Below, one piece after another: positions 35,101 to 45,189 of a DNA stretch of 64,000 nucleotides (within the stretch, counting starts at the first letter, position 1; the number at the start of each line of letters is the position of its first letter). The stretch spans positions 372,001-436,000 of the forward strand of contig OY751485.1 of assembly GCA_963565915.1 (NCBI GenBank). Direction: 5' to 3'. Both the position numbers and the translations under genes were made by a program. The notes under the pieces are model-generated. The model was not told the DNA's origin and made no database searches. It saw only the letters and a list, made by a program, of their open reading frames with translations. The stretch comes from Entoloma clypeatum (lineage: Eukaryota; Basidiomycota; Agaricomycetes; Agaricales; Entolomataceae).

Positions 35101-36743
35101 GAACTGAGGATTAACACAACGTACCGTGAGATATGTGTTCGTTGTGTTGATACCTCCCCCTTGAAGAACACTGTTGATTTTGAAGCCCCTTCTTTCCTGG
35201 TTTGGGTACTAGAGAGTAACTAAGTTATAAGAGGATTGGTAGTTGCAACATACAGGCAAAGATCACAGTAGTGGCCGGCGTGAAGGACACCGTCAATGTT
35301 GCGAACATCCTTTGAGAAACAGCGCCGAAGATCACGCATTGCGTGGTTCTTCTTCTTGGGCTATGGATCATGTTATACTGATTGTCTGCAATGCAACATG
35401 TCAAAACAGATAAACCAACCATACCTTTTGGGTCCCTTCCTTCAACTTCACCTCCCAGTACCTCTTTGCTGCTTCCAACATGTCATCCTCGCTCTCAACT
35501 TCAACTTGGTCTTGATGGTTCTTTTCCTCCACTTCCTGGCCTCTCTCTGTCTCCCGATTACCATCTGAAGCCTTGGGAACCTCGCCTTCAATGGCCACAG
35601 CATCTACATCGCAGCCTACTGTGGAGTGGTCGGTTTCAACATCGGGGCCGTTGGTGGCATGGGTTACCTCGAGGCAGGTGAGCCTCAAATTGATACACCA
35701 AGTATATCATGACTCACTCGGCGCTTTTTCTGAAAGGTGGGACCCCTCGGTAACTCATTATCGCTGTCATCATCTGACTGCGCAGGCCGCTTTGGCGTGC
35801 GAGAAAGTTGTCCCAACTCCGAAGGCGAGTTTGGAAAAAACATATCCGAGGCATCCTTGAGTGTTCCATCGGCATAACAGGCGTCGCCGTCGGGTTTCGT
35901 CATATCTTTAAGGCATCGTGGAAGACCTGGCATAGGGATTTGTAAGTCTGTATGTTCCGTGTGTTGTTCCGTAGCCATAGAGCTTACCCTTCTGTCCAGG
36001 TTGTTTTGTCCCTCTCGATGTGATGGTGGTTCCCCTCGAGCTCTCCCCTAGGTGTTAAAGTTCAGGAAGTTTAGGATCCGAGGATGCTGACCAACATCAC
36101 CACAAAGTTCCATAGAACCATCAAGAACTTCAGCATAGTCAAGACCACGAGAGTGTGCAGAAGGTCGCGAGATGCGGGAAGTTGTAATAATGAGCGATGT
36201 GTCGACTCTGTCGCGTTCACGTCGCGACATGGTACAGGGGCTCGGAGAGTTTGAGGTTCATTCACTAGACCTTCTTATACCCTCATCGTGGCTCACAGCT
36301 TTCTGGTACCAGCATGCTTCAGTGCCTGCATAAAACTAGAAATGGGTTTCGGGAGCTTTGCAGCACATTGTGCTTCAGCGATTGATGGCTTGGATTCAAG
36401 TGAGCTTTCCCACTGATTATGATTTAACCTGATTCATTGTTGATTACATAGATCATATGGTACATTATTCTCATCGTTCGCGTAGAAAAATATACCATGT
36501 GTTGTTTGTTTTGTTCCATGTGCCTAATTGCACTTTGAGATTTCCATCGGTGGGCTCTGGGGCACCCTCATGGCCAAGGTTCGACAGGTTCGGACCTCAG
36601 GTTCTGGTTCTACCACCCTCAGAACCAGGACCTCTGTATCAGGTCCGGTTCCCCTCGACGATGAACCTGCACCTAGAACCTTGGGTTCGGTTCGAGTTCG
36701 GACCTGATTCGCGAGGTTCGGGAACCGGACTTTGGCCAGTTTA
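32192..36743 (-). mobile_element. hAT DNA transposon, near full length
   Basis: 4,552 bases with terminal inverted repeats beginning TAAACTGGCC(G/A)AAGTCCGG and an 8-bp target duplication GCGGTGGG / GCAGTGGG (32,184-32,191 and 36,744-36,751, one transition). The subterminal regions are rich in GGTTCGAACC-type repeats. It sits inside the GC-rich arm. It contains one multi-exon transposase gene on the minus strand with a single stop codon. Confidence 0.85.
32440..36230 (-). pseudogene. hAT transposase, multi-exon, one TGA
   Basis: ATG at 36,230; well-supported exons include 35,693-35,425 and 35,360-35,254, followed by about ten more. Motifs in order: Lys-rich acidic N-terminus; HAGHYCDLC (zinc-finger-like, start of the DNA-binding part); FVERTSFRRLARYLCP; SIVWDGWSTKRRHAF (first catalytic Asp); LISLIGDNVTVNNKAARH (second Asp region); CIEHTMHLMACHFV; an acidic loop; KWEIKLWVRTRWGSLSD; and the C-terminal dimerisation domain ARDYLAIPGSTCLAERSFS. 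The only clear lesion is TGA at 33,174-33,172 in the stretch LDPG-stop-KLSYLN. If that codon were read through or spliced around, the protein would be complete. Exact borders of the first exons are uncertain. Confidence 0.75.
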
Positions 36744-36945
36744 GCAGTGGGGAGGGGTACTGAGACGGCCACAGCTAAAAACGGCGCGGCGAAGGGCGGG
36801 ACATACGCGAGATTGTAGGGACATGCAAATAGGGCACAGGGGGACACAATCACGCCCAACCATGCAAACGGGCTCTTGAGCGAGGGGGCGCGGGGGGGGG
36901 GGAAGGGGGTGCAAGGAGCATATGTACACCACTGTTCACGCATTT
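36744..36945 (-). repeat. GC-rich palindromic repeat, outer right arm
   Basis: Reverse complement of about 14,430-14,510 and beyond (GGAGGGGTACTGAGACGGCCAC), continuing the arm interrupted by the hAT element. Similarity fades past 36,900, so the outer end of the palindrome is not defined. Confidence 0.65.
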
Positions 36946-37454
36946 TTTAATGAGGGCTGTAATACATTTTCATAGTGAAATTCATGTCCTTTTTTGTATT
37001 CTCGTGCCATTCAGATGCATTCAGACATACGAAAAAAGTATGAGGACTGATTGGTGAGTATGGCTTACTAGGTTACTATGATGATATGGCAGTTCTATAT
37101 TATAAGGCTATGGCTTACTAGGGTACTACAATACTTAGGCAGTTCTATGTTACAGGGCTACATCTTGCTACATCTTGCTACAGCCCTCAGTTACACTGCT
37201 ATGACATGCTATGGCACTACACCACACTACATGTTTGGGAGTGTTTGCTACAGTTTGCTATGAGCCCAAATCAGAGTTTGCTGATGTATGACTGCTGCTG
37301 CTGCTGCTGCTGCTCTGCCGCCCTTGGAACCACTGTTCCAATGAAGTGCAAAACGGATGTGAGATATCTTCTGTTTTTTTACACCCGACGATGGGATGGG
37401 ATGCACTGGGAGGATGAAATGAGGTGAAGTCATTGATACTCCCGACATCTAGCG
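36946..37454. other. AT-richer spacer with short repeats and (CTG)n
   Basis: No gene. 37,040-37,260 has repeated motifs (GGCTTACTAGG, GGCAGTTCTATRTTA, CTACATCTTG). 37,290-37,314 is a CTG trinucleotide run of eight units. Confidence 0.5.
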
Positions 37455-37818
37455 AGACCTGGCTCTTTCAGACTGCGCAAAAGTCTGTAAATGGATAGTC
37501 AACATGTTTGGCGAACTCCGACTTCCAAAAGTGACACCTGTCCCTATCAACGGTGATAACCAGGGGTCCATCTTCAATGGGCAAAACCCTGTAACTGAAG
37601 GACGCACTAAACACATTGACATACGATACCACGCTATACATGAGTATGTCGAAGAAGAAATAGTTGAGCTCTTCTTCACTCCCGGGACTGATAATCCTGC
37701 GGATATGTTCACGAAGAACCTACCACAGGTGACCTTTGAGAAATTCCGCTCACAACTAGGGTTAGAGTTTATCTCACCCTACACTCCACTTACGAAGCGA
37801 ACACCCGCTTCTAAGTGA
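37455..37818 (+). pseudogene. Ty1/copia RNase H C-terminus, 5'-truncated
   Basis: Encodes the end of a copia polyprotein: LALSDCAKVCKWI, INGDNQGSI, RTKHIDIRYHAI, TPGTDNPADMFTKNL, EKFRSQLGLEF. The DNQ aspartate and the TKHID-R-H motif are characteristic of copia RNase H. Everything upstream of RNase H is missing. Directly after the stop comes a purine tract (GTGAGGGGGAG) and then an LTR-like start. Confidence 0.85.
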
Positions 37819-37825
37819 GGGGGAG

Positions 37826-38217
37826 TGTTGGAACTATCGGTTCTAGCACTGTGATCTTGCTGACTAAGCAACATGTGATCACTACATCATTATGACATAC
37901 TCATGACATCATCTATGATGTCATACTCTGGAACATTCCATGAGTTACTATATATGTGTCTTTAGTGTAGGTACATACAAAGAAACTACAACATGGTCCG
38001 TGCGCATATATTAGTATAAATAGTAGACCTGTAATGTAGTTAGAAAATAAGGAACTTAACCAGTTACCCCCACATCAGTTGCCTCTATATCTCTTCTCTA
38101 GCTTAACAAGCTATTCACCTGATTCCTATCCACTCTTGTCAAACTACTTTGTATGTCGTCCCACATGTCGCACCCCGGTACATTCAATATCGTTCTCATA
38201 CTGTAGTGTCCATAACA
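37826..38217 (+). repeat. 3' LTR of the copia remnant
   Basis: Starts TGTTGGAAC immediately after the polypurine tract. A sequence TATAAATAG near 38,025 can serve as TATA box. I place the end at CATAACA (38,217), which gives 392 bases, but the other LTR is absent so the end is tentative. Confidence 0.6.
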
Positions 38218-38229
38218 GGGACACACCAA

Positions 38230-38530
38230 GAGACGAGATGAGGCAGGATGGAGGGACGACCCGCTGAGGGGCGAGGGACCACTGGGAGGGTCAGGGCACG
38301 ACGCGACGCGATGGGGCAGGAAGACCCGACAGGGGACAGGGACAGGATGGGGGAACACGGCGAGGGAGAGAACCAGAGACGTGACAGATGACCTAAGGAG
38401 CCATGGCGCGAGGAACCACGGGGAGGGACAGCACACTGAGGCAGTGTGAGGGCACAACGGGGGGACAAGGACGCGGCAGAGAGGGACAGGGAACAGAATG
38501 CCCATCTCCCCCCCCCCCCTTCCCCCCTCC
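38230..38530. other. Purine-rich low-complexity DNA
   Basis: G/A-biased plus strand with recurring GAGGGAC, GGGACAGG and GACGCGA; ends in a run of C. The open frames here follow composition only. Confidence 0.5.
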
Positions 38531-38609
38531 TCTTTTCCTTTTAGCATTTTGTATATATGTAGTGTATTGGAAATATAATTGATTTAATTTTATTCTGTAT
38601 TGATTACTG

Positions 38610-38945
38610 TGAAGGTGACTTCTCTCAAGTGAGGACCACAGGTCTGAGTGCCATGACACATATTGTAACTACCTGATGATATTATTACATACAACACTTC
38701 TCTACAAGCGAGGGCTGCAGGTCCGAGTGCCATAGCACATTGTGTAAAATATTGTATCTGCTGATGATATTATTACATACAACACTTCTCTACAAGCGAG
38801 GGCTGCAGGTCCGAGTGCCATAACACATTGTGTACAAAATTGAATACCACATTAAAGCCCTGTCCACACAAAACAAATCACTTCTACACAAGCGAGGGCC
38901 ACAGGTCCAAGCACCATAACACACTGTGTACAGTAATGTATATCT
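38610..38945 (+). repeat. Imperfect tandem repeat, about 85-90 bp units
   Basis: The phrase CTTCTCTACAAGCGAGGGC-GCAGGTCCGAGTGCCATA-CACATTGTGTA recurs at about 38,695, 38,785 and 38,880. A more diverged unit is at 38,618. Spacers contain TGATGATATTATTACATACAA. Confidence 0.7.
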
Positions 38946-39123
38946 CCCATTTAATTTAAAATTAATTCATATTACATATTCTCATAATCCCGTGCAGAGA
39001 CAACGCTGCGTCGCGAAGCACGGGTCTAAATGCTTGTCTCACAATTAATTTAAAATTAATTCATATTACATATTCTTATAAACCCGTGCAGAGACAACGC
39101 TGCGTTGCGAAGCACGGGTCTAA
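38946..39123 (+). repeat. Twin hairpin-ended repeat
   Basis: Two direct copies (about 38,946-39,029 and 39,043-39,123) of an AT-rich head (TTAATTTAAAATTAATTC) followed by a hairpin with stem CCCGTGC/GCACGGG and the tail TCTAA. A terminal hairpin followed by CTAA recalls Helitron 3' ends (hairpin plus CTRR), but the following base is not T and no helicase is present, so the class is open. The second copy ends exactly where copy B of the segmental duplication begins. Confidence 0.55.
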
Positions 39124-39397
39124 CCGCTCGTACTCCGTATGACACAAGTGATGCTGAGCATATCCAGCGTTCGTCATCTATCTTTGTCGATGCCGCGGGC
39201 GACGCCTGTATTACTAAAACGTTCAGCATAGTCTTATCCGGAGTAAGCAGTGTGACGTGTGCCATTCTTGAGGTCTAACGACGTATTTTTGTGTCATAGA
39301 ATACCCAAGTGAATGAGGCAGAGTTCTGCCAGTCATACTTGCACAACTTCAATACTTCAGAGGACCTTCTGGATAAACTTAGGGAAACCGTCCTATG
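39124..39397 (+). pseudogene. Hsp70-like 3' fragment, copy B
   Basis: Corresponds to 10,370-10,642 and to exons 9-10 of the intact gene, including the intron. It is truncated on both sides and not translatable into a domain. Confidence 0.8.
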
Positions 39398-39530
39398 TAC
39401 ACTTGCAATCGCCATTTTTGCAATTGAAGTTTAGGTTGGGGCATAGCCTTGTTGCATGAGGATCAGCCTTGCACCGGCTGTTAGAAGACCCTATAAATAC
39501 TAGATGCCAGTTGAACAAAGAAATGTCAGC

Positions 39531-39773
39531 TCACGTGGGTGTGTAACAAGATAATTCCCTTGTTATTGGTTGATGAGTTGCCAAGTCGGCAATGCCTTCG
39601 AGCTCAGCCATGCGGTCCTCCAAATAAGCGCGCCTGTAAATGCGAGTGGTCAATCCTTTTTGCCTTGAATTATTAATGGAAGATTGAGTGACAAACGGCT
39701 CGGTAGGATACGCAGAAACAGCTCCAGCAAGGATTGCAATTGTGATGAGAGTTTGGGGAACGAAGAACTTCAT
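39531..39773 (-). CDS. Small secreted protein, paralogue B
   Basis: 80 residues from ATG at 39,773, with the same length and ends as the paralogue at 10,783-11,025. The signal peptide (MKFFVPQT..., cleavage near AVSA-YP) is unchanged. The mature part shows T-E-P-F instead of T-G-R-F after the cleavage region, N-N-S-R for D-S-S-G, and H for R near residue 67. The frame is intact despite about 17 base differences between copies, which suggests some constraint. I recognise no family. Confidence 0.7.
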   Translation of the reverse strand: MKFFVPQTLITIAILAGAVSAYPTEPFVTQSSINNSRQKGLTTRIYRRAYLEDRMAELEGIADLATHQPITRELSCYTPT

Positions 39774-40479
39774 CTTGTGGATGGCGGCGACGTTTTGGTG
39801 AAACAGGTGATGTAGATCGGTGAGACCAGCTGACGAGTTATCGTCTCAACATCCTGCTTTTCTAGTCCACTGGCCCACCCTCATGACAACCAGGTCTGGG
39901 CTAGGCATCACCCAATAAGGCCTAGCTGAACGCGACTTCGCGTGGGCAAAGACCAGGCAAGACTGATGTGTTTCAGGAGCGCATGACTACATTTGAAATT
40001 GCACTGAAATTGCGCAAGGGACCAGGTTACAACTCTGATTGATATCACGCTCTTGTTCACTGCGCGACGAGTTCGATAAAGATCCCACAAGCGCCTAGAA
40101 TGATGGTTCTGAACGTAGCGAGCCATTATTGTACAAGTGCATACATAGCTCACCCCAACCGATAGCTTCCCCCTCGACCATTATCCTTACCCTTACTCAA
40201 ACTTGAAAGGGAATCGGCAAATAATTGTATTGCATTGACAATATGGAGTCCACACTTGAATAAAGGGAATAAGGAGAGTGCAATGAGTCGCACGGAACAT
40301 GAATATAGGTTGAAAGTGACAGGATCCGAGTAAACAGTATGAGACGAAGGCCTAAGAGAATTTCCATATGGGAGGGTGTTAACTCGCATAACCAGAAAAG
40401 ATGGAGCGGTGGGACGTGCCTGTTGCCACAGTTTGTGCATCTTGGAGGGGGACATTCAAGGTCAGTCGTATAACGAACG

Positions 40480-41485
40480 GCAAGCACCTTAAAACATACG
40501 TCACGAAAAAGGACTCGGAAGAATCGATATACAATCGCGTGTGCGAAAGAAGAATTCTCACCGTCATCGGCTCATCAGCACTCCGCGTCTGGGCCTGACG
40601 GTAGTGGCACTTTCGCTGAAAAAGACGAGGGAAAGTTAAGAAGCAGCAGGGACAGTCATGCGTCTTTCCTCTCCTCGGAATCCATTTCCTGGTCGGTAGA
40701 ATGGTCAGAGTAAGCCTGGACGGAAGAAAGAAGGAACGCGACGGACTTGGCTAGTCATTCATGGTGCTCAGCTTCTCAACAGAAACACCACCACCAAATA
40801 ACACTCCTGCGGAGACCTGGGGTTGTTTTTGTCTTTGAGATTGACGAACAGGGTGCGGATCTTGTACTTGTAGTCGGCGTTCGTCCCGCCGAATTTGGTA
40901 AGAACCGCTTTTTCCAAGACCACGAGCTCTCTGCAAGATTTGATCTACAGCTGAAGGAGAGCATTTGTCATTTCGGGGGGCCTTGATGAACGAAAAGTAG
41001 GCTCACGAGCATTGGCATCGCAGACAAGTCCATCGTAGAGAAGCTCGACACACTTGTCTCGTGTACCATCGCCGGTACCACCCTGGATGCCGTCAATCTT
41101 AGTTGGCGTCGTCTGCGTCCCGGCTGGGCTTCTCACTACATGAAATGCAGAGTGGCGAAATGGGGGTAATCAGGAGCCTGCGGGCAGAACGCACATTTAC
41201 CTTTTCAGTTGTCCTTTGCCTCCTCCAACGTCGCGAAGTCTAACACGTCTTTCGACGCAATGCTGACGAAGTTTACTGACAGCAAGTCCAGGGATCAAAT
41301 CAGTTTGAAGCGGGAAAAAAAAAAAGGGAGCAACGATTTACCGGAAGTATTGCGTCACTGACTTGAGAAATTCTGTTTCAATAATGTCCCCAAAATGGCG
41401 ACGATATCCTGCCAACAGAAAGTGACAATCAGAAATCGACGGGATTTACGGTCTTACCAGAGGATTCTGCCTGGCTTGAAGCTGT
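40480..41485 (-). pseudogene. TFIIS relic, copy B
   Basis: Minus strand: LQARQNPL at the right edge (exon 1 cut at 41,485), DIVAILGTL near 41,410, GLAVSKLRQHC near 41,280, DKCVELLYDGLVCDA near 41,060, TNADYKYKIRTLFVNLKDKNN near 40,860, then QTRSADEPMT near 40,580 with a following donor and FVTYV-RC. The N-terminal LW domain, central domain and part of the zinc ribbon are thus traceable, with intron remnants. Frame breaks and the missing start make it non-functional. Less disrupted than copy A. Confidence 0.75.
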
Positions 41486-42097
41486 TGGCCATCCGTCATT
41501 ACCATGGTCATCGTTCCGGTGTTATATTCTTCCGACACTTGACGTCCTCGTGACCGCTGGCCGGGACGCATCCACCAGGGTTTGGGACATGCGTTCAAAA
41601 GGCTCAGGTTCACATACTCTCAGGGCACATGGAAACACGCCGATGTAAAATGTCAAGAGTCTCATCCTCAAGTCATCACAGGAAGCATGGATTCCGGTTC
41701 GTGCTTACATGCCGCTTCACTTCCGAGCACTCCATTTAAGGCAGCATCACCAGGCTTGCCGCAGGAAAAACATCAGTTAATCTCACACACCATAGGAAAA
41801 CCGTTCGCCATCCACCACGGAATATAGCCATCGCCTACGCCGAAGGCGTGCTTTTCCTCAGGCTGTGAGAGCAGATCATGGTTTCGGGTCCTTCAATCAC
41901 GCCTCTGATGTCCTCCGACTTTCCTAAGCTACAACGGAACCTTGCCGTTCCGGGATTACAACACTGGAATACCCCCAGAACACGGAAGACGTCCTGCAAC
42001 CTGGCTACTTCGAGACAGATGTAGGTGTTTTCTGCTCAACGTTCGACCAAACGGGGCACAAGGTTGATCACAGGTAGTGCGGACAAAACGATCAAGG
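41486..42097 (+). pseudogene. PRP46/PLRG1 WD40 relic
   Basis: Plus-strand pieces match the spliceosomal WD40 protein Prp46/PLRG1 in order: RHYHGHRSGV, DVLVTAGRDASTRVWDMR, ADVKCQESHPQVITGSMDS, a Leu-Ala-Ala-Gly-Lys remnant, NTGIPPE-region and ETDVGVFCSTFDQTG. At least four frame changes separate them. The fragment covers roughly the middle and last blades of the propeller and has no start. It abuts TFIIS exon 1 head to head, so both were broken at this join. Confidence 0.8.
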
Positions 42098-42735
42098 TAA
42101 GAGTTCAATGATAATGTCCCCATCGTGATACTACGATAGGTATATGCAGAGCAATCGCAATAGTGTGCTGTATTCAGCCTGTATCGCTGTGTATTCACCT
42201 GCTGCAATACTTGGCTGCCAGGTTTTTGATGCGTTCAGTCCACCATCCCGGAATATTGAATTGTGGAGTACGTTGGATATTGAATTGATCTGAAACCATA
42301 CAAGGAGTGACGCGAGTGAGTGACGAGCTCGCGGACCCCCCGTATAGTTCGTCATACCCGAGTGCTTGCAACCGTACATGAGACACCGCTAGAAAGGCCG
42401 GTGGTTGTTGGCTCGGACGATAGTCGGTATCATAATGTTGATCATGGGGTTTTTCATGACGCAATGAAATCAAGGAAGCTGTGCATAGGTCCACAGTATT
42501 ACATAATTCAAATTTTGACCCTAGATTCCAATTTACTTGGAGCTGGAGTCACTCGTCGATTGATAAAAATGGCAGTTCGTCTCCACAAAAACGAGGGGGT
42601 AATAATCGCACGGATTCCAACTCCACCGCAGCAGCACAGGCCGCAGTGGATCCGGGTTGTCGGGTGGACCGGTGACATTTCCACACTTCTCGTAGCGTGC
42701 GTGCAGTGCGGTGATGGAAAGCCGGATGAGAAGCT
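42098..42735. other. Spacer upstream of the GPI-protein gene
   Basis: No supported gene. Frames across 42,320-42,790 on both strands show no family and overlap one another. Contains the promoter of the following gene. Confidence 0.45.
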
Positions 42736-42742
42736 TATAAAG
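42736..42742 (+). promoter_or_regulatory. TATA box of the GPI-protein gene
   Basis: TATAAAG, 62 bases before ATG 42,798. Confidence 0.55.
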
Positions 42743-42797
42743 CCTGGGCTCTCTGGGATCATTCCTGCAGGAAACACCCAAGTCCTCAACGTCCGCC

Positions 42798-43270
42798 ATG
42801 AAGTTCTCCACCCTCTCCAGCGTTGCCTCCCTCCTCATCCTCGGTCTCGGAGTTCTCGCTCAGGAGACCCCGCCCCTCACTGTTCCAACCGGTGCCGGAA
42901 CTGTGGACATTTCCAGCACTCCTGTTGACACCTCATTGCCGTATGTACCCACCCATTGTGTCGCGTCAATTGACCTCACCTGCGTATGTTTTACAGAGTC
43001 AGCGAAACCGATACAAGCACGGATTCGGCCAGCGTCAGCATCCTGCCGATCACGACCAGCGTCCCATTGACCTCAGTAGTGTCCACCTCGCTGACGCTGA
43101 GTCTCCCCACGACCACCGCCCCTACTTCTTCACGCAGCGTCTCAGCGTCGCACTCGGCATCGAGCTCGGCTCCCTCGTCCTCGCATTCGAGTTCTGCGTC
43201 TGCGATGACGGCTGGCCAGGGTGGATTCGTCGTTGCTGTTTTGGGCGGTCTTTTGGGAGCAATTCTGTAG
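42798..43270 (+). CDS. Ser/Thr-rich GPI-anchored-type surface protein
   Basis: Two exons (42,798-42,940 and 42,997-43,270, GT-AG intron of 56 bases) encode 138 residues. The N-terminus MKFSTLSSVASLL...VLAQ is a signal peptide with cleavage near residue 21. The middle (about 35-115) is Ser/Thr-rich (SETDTSTDSASVS, TTTAPTSSRSVSAS) and suited to O-glycosylation. The C-terminus is a small-residue site followed by GGFVVAVLGGLLGAIL, the hydrophobic tail of GPI-anchored proteins. A cell-wall or plasma-membrane location is inferred; no enzymatic domain is present. A degenerate copy of its 5' end is at 43,951. Confidence 0.78.
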
Positions 43271-43689
43271 AGGCACTGCGGTCGATATATGAATCATGGA
43301 GGAGTGACATGGGGTGGAGCGAAACGAGCATTGTGGCCGCGTGGCCACCACATGACCTGATCTCATGAATATTTACTGAACTTCGGACATTTTTGCATGG
43401 ACTTTTATACACGCCTATACTTACATGGATGGAATTGAATTTTCAGAGATGCCGTCTTATGAGGTGGTAAGGAAACAAGCAGAGCTTTAGTCATCTGCTC
43501 AACTGAGCCTCCCGTGTCAACGGCGTCAAAAACTTCTCGGAATTTGCAGTGGATCAAATCTAGTATCTGACTCAACCTTGACCAGTTCACCGTTGAAACC
43601 TCGACCCCTGAAAATGCTCCGGAGCTCAATAGAGTTACGAGGTGAGTTCAGGTGAGTTCAGCCAACGTTCAGCCCCATTTTGTGTCGCG

Positions 43690-43790
43690 TGGGCGGCACT
43701 TTCCTCTGGCTGCAACAAAGCTGTCGCAGCTTGTCGCAGATGGAAGAGTTTCATGCTACACGGACCACTTCGTGGACCCCATGACACAGA
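43690..43790 (+). pseudogene. Short Hsp70-like exon fragment
   Basis: Reads NKAV, then a small internal duplication, then ADGRVSCYTDHFVD. This matches the KAVADGGVSYYVDHFV stretch of exon 9 of the Hsp70-like gene. It is only about 80 bases and is flanked by unrelated sequence. Confidence 0.5.
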
Positions 43791-43950
43791 TCTCTGGTGA
43801 TATACATCACTGGAGCCGATATCTGAAATTCCATCCAGCCTAAGGGAGGAAGTGTCACGATGTTGATATATCACTTTTGTTTCCATATGCAGTTTTCTGG
43901 AGTCGTGTAATACTTGCACCCACCAGCGATTCACCTTCGTCAACGCCCGT

Positions 43951-44110
43951 GATGAAGTTCTCCACCCTCTCCACCACCGCTGGACACCTTGGGCACTGAG
44001 ACTACTTAGTTTCCGGCTGGAACGCCCGAACGGCCCCCAATTGCGTTTGATACAGAATCAGCGCTCGAAACCGACACTAACCCGGAGCTGACGCTGAGGA
44101 TCATCTGGAA
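43951..44110 (+). pseudogene. Degenerate copy of the GPI-protein 5' region
   Basis: ATGAAGTTCTCCACCCTCTCC repeats the first codons of the gene at 42,798, then the frame breaks. A later stretch keeps the S-A-x-E-T-D-T segment of exon 2. Too short and broken to be expressed as the parent protein. Confidence 0.5.
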
Positions 44111-45189
44111 CACCCGGAGCATTCACGATGGTAAAGGGAACAGGGAGTGCTTTTACCAGTGCGTCTTCTCTTCAGCGATCATTCTTCTATATGCGCGTGC
44201 AAGTCCCTGTCCTTAGGGCTTTCGCATGGCTCTACGAACACCATCCGCGCACGGCAATCTCGAACCTCCATGTCTTTGTTGATCCGGTCTGCACCAGCCT
44301 CTCGCAAGGACAAGGACACCGGCCTCCCACACGGGATACTAGAAAGATCTGCTCCACATTCTCGCACCAGCTACTGTCGATGAGCTGAACACGGGTGTAT
44401 CCGCTTCCTCCACGCCGAACGCAGCCGTGAACATCCAGGCCTCTCTCTCCGTCGAAACACTGAGGGCAAATCACTCGTGAGGAGAAAGCCCACGGGGGCC
44501 GCCGCGAAACAGTGGTACGACAATTTCATCACCAAGTTCGCTCAGCCGACGTACCGCACGGTGTCTATGACTGCCACACCAACATTGCCACCGCCACAGC
44601 CATGCTCCTCTGCACCGCATGCGTGCCCTCCATCTACCCCTCCATCTACCCCTCAGACGATCGAGGTGCTAGAGGACGAGTTCAACCCAGTGAATGTGAT
44701 GAAGAAAGCTGTAACGAAGCATGTGAGCCCGGGTCCGAGATTCCCGTGCTGATCCACCCACCTACTTGCTGCTCAACGAGTCCAATTCCCCGTGCCCGTC
44801 AGTGCTAGCCGCGACATCAGTTTCAGTCACAACAGGACCACAACTTCCCCAACTTCTCCTCCAGATTATGTCCCGCCTTTGATCCCTAAAGTTCGAATAC
44901 GACCCAACACACTTAGACGGCGAGGTTCGTCCAGGTCTGTCCGTGCCGGTTTGCGTATCGGCAGCTCGTGGATCTGGCGCAATCTCGAGTTCATGGGCAA
45001 GTTTTATAAGGTCAAGTGCACACACGAGCCGGTGAGGCTCCCGAATGTGCGGAGGAAGCTTGTGGAAGTGCCTTCGTCATCGCATGAGATGGGGGCGCAC
45101 TTGGAGATGCTCTTGATTGGCGGTCTCGGCGTGGTGCCTCGTGCTCACAAGCCCATCGCACCAGACGTCATTTTCGCAGCTGAGAGGAG
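44111..45189. other. Unassigned coding-like sequence
   Basis: GC-rich with long overlapping frames on both strands (44,477-44,752; 44,792-45,360; 45,025-44,762 minus). None shows a recognised motif or a convincing gene structure. Probably more gene debris. Confidence 0.4.

Larger units (their letters stand above)
39124..41485. repeat. Segmental duplication, copy B
   Basis: Second copy of 10,370-13,740, same orientation. It starts inside Hsp70 exon 9 sequence and ends inside TFIIS exon 1, where it is joined to a PRP46 fragment. It lacks the extra 0.94 kb and MITE of copy A. Confidence 0.85.

Noticed and set aside
37270..37320. CTG run as a coding poly-Leu/Ala tract
   Set aside because: No gene structure surrounds it; the frame has no start or splice support. 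It is treated as a microsatellite.
38946..39123. Firm Helitron call from the hairpin plus CTAA
   Set aside because: The base after the end is not T, no 5' TC end or Rep/helicase gene is visible, and the hairpin is too close to the end. Kept only as a structural repeat.
42320..42928. 202-codon plus frame overlapping the GPI-protein gene
   Set aside because: It runs through the promoter and first exon of the better-supported spliced gene in another frame and has no recognised motif.
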